Below the pieces are notes generated by a model. It was not told where the DNA came from and did no database searches. It worked only from the letters and a program-made list of their open reading frames with translations. From NCBI GenBank assembly GCA_036785705.1, contig JAWUZG010000052.1, positions 62,001 to 126,000 on the forward strand: 64,000 nucleotides of DNA, read 5' to 3'. Each line of letters opens with the position of its first letter. Positions within the stretch are counted from its first letter, which is position 1. A program made the translations under genes and the position numbers. Positions 27,801-36,800 of this stretch are shown in pieces. This DNA is from Acanthornis magna. Its lineage: Eukaryota; Chordata; Aves; Passeriformes; Acanthizidae.

Positions 27801-30800
27801 CCAGACATCTGAGCAGATTCCTCACCTGTGTCCATTCAGAAAGATGCACTGCTCCTGTGTGTTGTGTTCACAATGCATTACTTGCAGCTAAGGACTTGGA
27901 GCAGCGCATTCATCACCTTTGTAATTTACCACATTGAAATGCCCTAAATTGCTGATTCTCTTGGCTGCTCCTTACCCTTCTGGAGATGCAGAGTTGGCCT
28001 TAGGCTCACTAAGATGCACCATGGGATATTGTCCTGCATACCCAGAGACTTCTAGTGAATCTAGCCGTGGACTCTCAGGTCTATATTTTCAAGTGGAAGA
28101 GGCAGCTATAAAGCCCGATATAAAGGGGCACAAGTAAAATACATATTTTGCTCCTGAGTATTAAGTTACATCCCTCTTCCCATATTGCATCCTGCAGCCC
28201 TGTGCCTACAACTCCTCATGCCCAGTACTGGCCTGAAGCATGTAATGTTCCAGGTGGTACACCTGAGGTTTTCTTCACAGTGCAGGGAAGTAACAGCGGA
28301 GTGGGTGCACATCCAGACCCAGGAACTGGAAAGTAACCCTGGCTTATAGTTTAGACATAAATTTCTTCTAAGATGGGAGGCAAGGTTTAATGTTTCAACC
28401 CCAGGGCACATTTTCTCAAAAGACTGTAAGAGAAATAGCAATAGGAGAGACTGATAGGAAAAAGACTAAAGAACAAAGGAAAGAAAAATCAGTTTAGTAG
28501 GAGGCTAACAAAGGGACATAGATTTTTGATTTTGTGGGGCATTCAGAATGGTCTTTGTGGGAGGAGGAATGGGTCATCTGTCACCATGGCAGACCGAAGC
28601 TTATAACCTGGTTTGTGGTCAAATTATTCACCACGCCTGACTCGAAGCCAAATAATTAATCTCCCATGGACTTCAGTGACAATCTCTTTTGCGTCACACC
28701 CTGCATATTCCAGAAACAGCAGGTCCTGGTCAGCATTTGGGCTTCAAGTAGAGTCAATTGAGAGCCTGGGAGTGTGAAGCACTGGCCTTCTCAAACACAC
28801 ACAGCCTACCCAGAATACACATCCATGAACACCCGAGAAGTTTTATTACAGAACTGAGGGTTAAAAGGCTCCCGGCAGCAGCATATTTCTCCTTACTCAG
28901 TCTCTGCTACCAGCCTGTTTGTAACATTCGTGGATTGTTCTTCAATCACAAGTTTTCTACCAAACATGTTTCCTTAGCTTTTGCAGAAATAAGGAAGAGC
29001 AAAAATAGAGAATGGAGAAAGAGACCTTATGCAGATGATGGGAGAGGCAAAATAGGGTCACCAAAATATTGTCATCTCTTACTTCATATCCAGTGCTACT
29101 TGCAACAAGCTGCTGTACTGAAAAGCAACTGAAACAAAGTCAGCTGAAATTGGTGCCATAAGCCATGCACAGAAATTCTGTCATGTCCTGTGCTCCCAGG
29201 AGCACTATCAGCAAATACAAGCTCAGGCAGGTTGCAGAGACGCCATAAAGTCAGCAACCACTTCTGATACTTAGCACTTTCTGGCTCAGCCTCTATGAAC
29301 CCCATTGCCTGTATATTCAGTCCCTCCCTTCTCCATGTTGTTGCCAGGAAATTCCAAATTGAGCAGTCACAGTAAAAGGCGTTGTTGTCAACTTCCTCTC
29401 CTTACCAAATTCCTCCACACTGAAAGAGTGCTCCACATGGGATGAGAAGCTCTTCTGCACAACTATTTTGTAGGAGCCTTGGATGGGGTCCGAGGTGAGG
29501 GGGAAGGAGAGCTGTGTAAAGCCTGTTTCTAGTTCCACCCCTTGCCACTGGTAGACACGGTTCCTCTGGGGATCCTGCAGGTGAGGGTAACAGTGCCACA
29601 AGTCAGTACAGGGGTATGCCAGGAACAGAGCAATGCAGTGCCCAGTGTATACATGTCCCAGCTGGGAAATGCCTATCTGTAATTATTCAACAATCTGTGA
29701 GGTTCTGAAAGCACTTACCTGTCAATTCTGCATAGCTAGCATGCAAGAAAGCTTTTAAACCCTTTTAACGCCCGGGGGTGTTGTCTCCCCCTCAACTCTA
29801 CCTGCAGAGGATGGGGCCAGGAAGCTGGGCAAGACAGACTGGCAAGGTAACGAGGCACAGAGATTGATATCAGATATAAGAGGAGCACATGGAGAAAGGA
29901 GGGAAGAGTCAGCTTCCTTGAATGGCTATACAGCCTGCAAAAGTTTGTGGTTTTTTTTCCCCTGCCTGGAATGAAGACTGCTGAAGTAGCAGTACACAAT
30001 CCAGTGAGGAATTGGATGCCTGACTTACCTGTGGGACTGAGAAATGGGCATGTATAAGAGTCCAAAGCCAGTGGTGGGGTGGGGGAATGGTGACACAGAC
30101 AGAGGAAAGTATACCCCCCATATAGGCATCCAGCTGAGAGCCCTCCCTGGTGTCTCCATGCTTCTAATGCTGGAGCTGAAGTCTCACCATTGCTGCATCT
30201 GTGGTGCAGATAGCTCATTATTAACTGACTATCAATAATTCATCCCCTCAGCCCCAAATTTCCTGTCGAAGTCACTGAAACAGCACAGTGGTGCCATGTA
30301 GTTTGATGCACTCTTTTCAGGCTCCTCAGCAGAATGGTTAATGTTTGCAATCTTTCATTTTCTGCCTGCTCTTTGCATTGTACCTTGGCTGTCACCAAAA
30401 GTTTATTTACTCTAGATAGTTGTGTGACTCAAGGTATGTGACTATGTGCATTTACTTCACTGAGATTTTATCTCAGGGCTTAGGGAAAATGGGGATGTGA
30501 ATGACATCTCCCATCTGGAGGTCATCAGTCGGGGGACAGAAGAGGGGGTTGTGTTCCCAAGAAACCACCAGGGAGGGTGGCACAGTCAGTAACATGCATC
30601 CCCATGGCTCTGACCAAATCCTCATCATCATCACATTTCAACCCTGCTGAAAAGCCCACCACTTATTGTGAGGGACATCACTGGGCTTCCTCAGAAGAGG
30701 AATTCAAGGAAATGTTTACAGCTGGGCTTGTGAACTTCTTGCCATTCCTGTGATGTGTCTATAGGGAAGGCCTGAAAGCCAGTTTGTTTTCCTCAAAAAG

Positions 30801-33800
30801 GCGTTCTATTTTTTTTTTAAAATTACATAAACAATAAATCAGGATAATAGTTCAGAAATAGCAGACTCATATTAACTTTTGCCTTTGTGCTTCACTAAGA
30901 TAAATTAGTGACATTAAAGGTGTGGATTGATGGACATTTATTTCCTTAGTAGTGCTGATATTTAGGCTGTCACCTTTCTTCACTCCTGCCACTCTTTCCT
31001 TTGGTCCAGTCCAAATTTCATGCAATCATGTGGTAAACTGCACTGATAGATCCGATCTGGCAAAAAAAAAGTACTCTAGAGTAAACCAGTGAATCTTCTG
31101 CCATAGGACTTTCCCACTCTACAAGACTGCCTTGTAGACAGCTGTGAAACCCAAACAAAGGGCAGTGCTGGACTGAGAATGAGCATTGAAGAAGGGAGAG
31201 GTGATGGTGGGGATGAAGGGCAAGGCCTACATAAGCTGCCTCAGCATGGACAAACACCATGCTTTAGAGGCTAGAGCTGAAAACACAGATGGCCTTCCTA
31301 GGGACTTAAAATTGAAGGCTTCCATGGTATTGACACACACAAAGTGGTTATAAAATTATTCAGCTTGTTAGGCAAAGACATATTCCTGGAGGCAGTGGAG
31401 AGGATGTATTTGTTCTTGCTCCTTCCATGAAATTCGTGTACTCAGTGAAGTATCATCTCATTGAAAGGGAAGGGACCCCATGAGACAGCCCTGGGTAAAG
31501 GTAGCTCTGAGATGCTCCCCTTGGCCTGCTAATCCACACCACACACTGTATTACTCATCTTTCTCCAACATTCACAGACCATCTGCGGCCCACCAGCTCT
31601 GCAGCTCTTTTCTGGAAGTTTGTTGATGGGAAGAGAGAATGACAGCACTCTGAAAGGAGGATACAAAAAAGGGGCACAGCCTGGTTTTTCCCTACCTTCT
31701 GCCTCCTCTGCTGTGAAGACTCCCCAGCTCCGAGATGGAGCAGAATGGAGACAGCAACCCCACGCAGCAAGGAACAATGAAAGGATTGACTACTTAGGAC
31801 CCATTAATCACCCAAACCAGCTTAAAATTTGGGCACACTAATTTCAGGGTCTGTCCCTGGGCTCTTGTCATTAGTTTTTTCAAAAGAAGATATCCCAAAT
31901 AGTAATTGTAAATTTGGGGTTCTCATTTGAAAAAGTGAGTGCTTGAATCATTGACAGAAACATCCTTCCTATTAACTTTTGCCTGCCACCAAAGTACAAC
32001 CATTAAAAAATCCAACAGACAAAAAAGATACTACTTGGGAAGACAGGGGATGTCTGCTTACCTAATTTTGTTTCTTTGGTTTTGATAGCTTATTTAACAC
32101 AGGTCTGTAATTTCAGCCACACTTGGCATACAGAAAGTCTCAGCTCTGATTGCGAAGAGGAATAAACCACTTTGATGACCTCTAGGCAAGTGTAGTTCTG
32201 TTTACAGCATGGCTTATAATGGTTAGCTAGTTTGTTCCTACAGCACATTCTGTGATCAAAGAACCATTGTTGGAACTTATTTTGATGCCCAACTACTCAA
32301 TCTTCCTTTAAACAAAGGGAAAAGGTCACACACCCATGATTTTTCCCTTGCACCTCAGCCTGAAAATATCACTGCTGGAGACTGATACCACTGTGCCTGC
32401 ACATTCTTCTGCAAATAATAATGTAATTATCCACTCACCTGAATGTAGACAAGTGGAAACTGTGGGGAAAGAACAAAAGAAAAACAGAATTAGAAATTTT
32501 AATCATGTGGAAGTAATTTCCAGATTTGGACTGAAGGCCAGAAGAACAAACTTCTAAGAAGCCCTTTGGGTTCTTCCCTTTCTGTTCTTGCTTTGTTTCC
32601 TTGGCTCTTGATGGCTAAGGAAATCTTTTCTATAATATTTTAGCACCATGACTTTTTGTTTTACCATAGTGTGAAAACGTGATGAAGTAAGAGTTTTCAA
32701 AGAACTTGTCTGCATGAGGAACTGATAGTCAAATAAAATAAAAGGTGACCAGTTCCGTAAAACCAAGTTCTTGTCATGCTGCTCTGTCTCAAAGTGTGGG
32801 ATTGCCCCCCTGCCAGAAACAACTGCACACCCGTCACTACCAATAGAAACCTGTCCCACCCATTTTTTTCAATAATGAGATCCCTGCCCACACGCTTAGC
32901 CACATACATTCCTTTACAAATCTGGTTTTAAATATCTATATGCTTTTGAAAAGGGGGATGTGTTTTTCAGCCAATAGAAACAGGTGGAGTGTGTCCTAGG
33001 ATGGAATATGGAACTGGTGAAGGATGGTGTGAGAGAGTATCATATGTTTTAAAGGCTGTCTTCAGTGGTTCTGGATGATGAGAATAAGGGTGTTAATTAG
33101 GAATTAAATCTCCTGGCTAGCAACAAGGAATTAAGGCTCTACCTTCTCATTCAGTGGGTAGAAGTCTTTGTCCAGAGAGATGATCCGAAACCGAACTGAA
33201 GGGTGTAATGGAAAAAAAAGGAAATTCCACTGTTAGATTTGTAGCCATCACCAGGAAATATCAGTGTTTCACTAACTTATAACTCAGATTCATTCCACAG
33301 ATCAACAGGTTCTGAATGGAGATCTCTGAGTAAAAGAAACAATTACTTCAGACTCTTTCTCCTGCAGATAGTGAGGGGCAGAAAAAATTAGAAGGATAAT
33401 CAGGTCTTGGCTGAATTGAATTAACTCTTGAGAGTGCCCATCCTGCTGTGTCGATTCTGGTGCAGCCCAGGGAGACTATCCTTCTCAGTCATTCCAGTTT
33501 TGTGCCTCTAGTTGAGTAGAATGAATCAGAGCCTGTGCCTACATCTGGCTGAGATGCCTGGAGAATGAAGATTAGGAATGATGAAAGTACCATGAACTAG
33601 ATCTCAGCTGACAGAAATAAGATTGACTGGATGCCTTAGATCCCCCGTGAAGAAATCTGAAAACTTGAATACAAGTGTATGGCACCTCTGGAGAATGAAG
33701 TCCTTAAGATTTTATGCTGTCGGAGTCAACACCAGGCCAATTCCCAGTACCTGTCTGTCCGGGCTTGTAGATGGGTTTGTCTGTCTGGACGAAGACCAAG

Positions 33801-36800
33801 CTCTCAGAATTCCTCACCAGCACTGACTTGCGGCTCTTGAACTGCAGTGTGTCCCCTGTCACCGTCACAGTGAGAAATGCCACTGCTGTGCTATTGGATT
33901 TTGGAAGCTAAGGAAAATGAAGAGGACAACTGCTTTACTGATTCACCCCATTGCACTAAGCTTTGAAGGAAGGAGTGCTAGGGGGTTAGAAGGTTCCCTA
34001 AAGGGGCTAAAAAGACACAGTGCAGGGAGCAAGAGAAAAACATGCTTGCTTTCCTTCATTTAGTACTTTTCTTAGAAAAATATTGAACCTGATCTTATTC
34101 CATCACATCATTTATGAAAACAAAAATTAACCAGATTCATTAATTAAGGTATGGAACCTGTTGCTTACATTACTCATCAACCAGCCTTCTGCAGTTAAAA
34201 ATTGTGAATAAGCTCTAGGAGCAGTCAAATGACCTCATGAACCTCACTGTCTTTAACAATTCCCCAGTTTTCTACAGTTTATTTCCTACAGTTTATCAAC
34301 TCCACATTGATATTTTTCATCTCAGACTTACACAAATCAAACAAACATGGCCCACGGTCTGTCAATCAAAGTTCTAAAAGACTTCTCTAAGTCATGCATG
34401 CACAGAAATATCATGTGGGACACTGAATTTGACAATGGGGGAAAATTAGTCCTCATAGAACTACCACAGTCAGTTATCCACACTGAATTAATTCCTTTGT
34501 TTGTCTTAGGTTAGGGGGTCTCTGAGTGCAGTGTGTCTTCTTTCTCAGTTCTGGACTGTTTGGATCTACTATGCCACGTAAATAAACACAGGGGATCATC
34601 CCACAAGGATGAGATACTCACAGAGAAAGGGATGCAGGTGAACACGTCTTTCTCTGAAACCACATCATCTATCAGGCTCCTGTTCTCCCCATGATACTCA
34701 AGTGCAGCACTCAGCGTCACAGACTCATTCAGGTGGGTCAGCTGAACGCAGATTTTCTCGTGTGAATTTGTGTGTATCAGAAAGGGCACTAGCACCATGT
34801 ACTGCCTAGGAAGAGAGGGGAGCCAAAAAGATCAGAAATATGAAACAATTTGAAGGCAACAGTATTAAGTGAAGGGAAATTAACAAATCAGCATGCCTGA
34901 TCCATTGCTATCTCTTCGAGTTGCAGTGCATATAACATGAGCATTCATTTTATTTTGGGTTTATACATATTAAACGGTCTAACTAATTAGCCTAAAAGCA
35001 GGAAAATGCTTGCAGTAGAAGGAACAATTTCTATGCTAATAGAGAGTGCTTTACAAAGGATGTTTTGTTTGGCTTCACAGCAGGGAGTAAGGATGGTTTG
35101 AAAGGTTTCAGGCTGTTAATTGAATTTTGTATATCCCACAATCTCCTATTGAGACTCAAAGGCATTTGCTAAAAACAGTTGAGGAAAAAACCCACCCACT
35201 TGTCTGGCTGCTCCAGTCTTTGCCTATCAGGGTTTCCAAGTCCTTCACATGCTGAGCAAAGATGTTAGTGCTTGCAGTTTGGGACCTCATTGAGATGAGC
35301 ACACAAAGGATTTCAGAGTGTAGTGTTTTATTGCAACTCAAGTGTACTTGCATCTTCAAAGAGCTTTTGACAAAGGTCCCTCACAAAGAACCCTTAAACT
35401 AAGCTGCCATTCAATAAAAGAGATCATTTTACCAATAAATCAAATTATTAATTCAGTCCTGGATTAACTGATTAAAAGATAGGACAGAAAGGGTGGGAAC
35501 CAGTGAAAACCTCCAGAGTTTGTGTTGATACCCCTGTTCTTCAGTTCACATTCCTAAATTATCTGGGAAACAAAATTTTCTCATAATTGTGCAGGGTAAG
35601 AAAATTCTAAAAATTGACTTTCATATTTATGAAAAAGTTTTTTTATGTGATAGAACTGAGTAGCAAAAATAGCAAATGAACTGTCCATAAAGGGAAAATA
35701 ATAAGTGAACTACTACCACTCAGACTTGAGCACTGCTGGTCAGTCTTGGAAAATTCTCAATCAGTAATAAGTAACAAACAGATCGTCAGGAAGTGTTCAG
35801 AAAGGAATGGAGGACCAATAGAGCTGGGTCCATCCAGAGCTACATTTTTGCCTGGGCTAAGATTTTTGGGAAGTCCTAAAGCTAGTGTGGAGGCAGTGGG
35901 ACCCAGGCAGCACCTGCGTTTCCTTCACCATGAGGCACTGGGATGAAGTGCAGTGAGGAGCCCGTTGGCAGCTCAGCTCAACCTGTGCTGCTGCAGAAGC
36001 TGTGAAAGGAGGAAGCTCGAGCCTCCCAGAGAGTGAGTTACAATCTGTGACTCTCTACTTTCCCCAGTGTTTCCCTTCTTCCACAACCTTCTTACCATGG
36101 CTTCAGCCCATGCTTCTTCCCCTAATGTCATCCCCCCTGTTCCCTGTCAGTGGCACTGGCAAAGTGACAATAGCATCCAGTCTACAGAAAGGACAGCGTG
36201 ACCTAGTTTGTGGGGAATTTGGCCTCATTTCTCTTCCTGTTCACTGTTCTGCTGAAATTTTGGCCAACTTGCAGAGCTTCCCCTTAGGCTGGCTTCCCTG
36301 CCTTTGAAATAAAGATATAAACCATGCTGTTTATAGACCTCTCTTTAGGTGTTTTGGGATATGTTGTTGAAAAGAGACAGATAAATTAAGTTATTATGTT
36401 TCTATTTTTTAATTTTTATTTTTATTTAATTTTATTTACTTTAGTTTTTTAAGTAACTTGGGTTGCAAAATCCATGTATAGACATTCCAGGACAAAAAGC
36501 ATCTGGGCTGACAAAAGAGACCTCAGCATGCAACGAGCTGCTTTGGCAAGAGAGGTAGTGATTCTGACAGAGGCATGCATCAAGGAGGAACAGGAGACCC
36601 TAGAGATTGTGGCTGAGGCAAAAATGATGAGTTTGTCTATACAGAGAAGGCAGTACTGTAGCTTAAGGTGGAATAATGTCTGTCTGTGCATTGACTCTCA
36701 GCTACGTACTAGAACAAGCACCCAGCCAAAGAAGGCAGTGAATTTCATCAGCCCAAATCCATACCTGCCAGTTCAAGTGTCATTATAACCTCACGCTGTT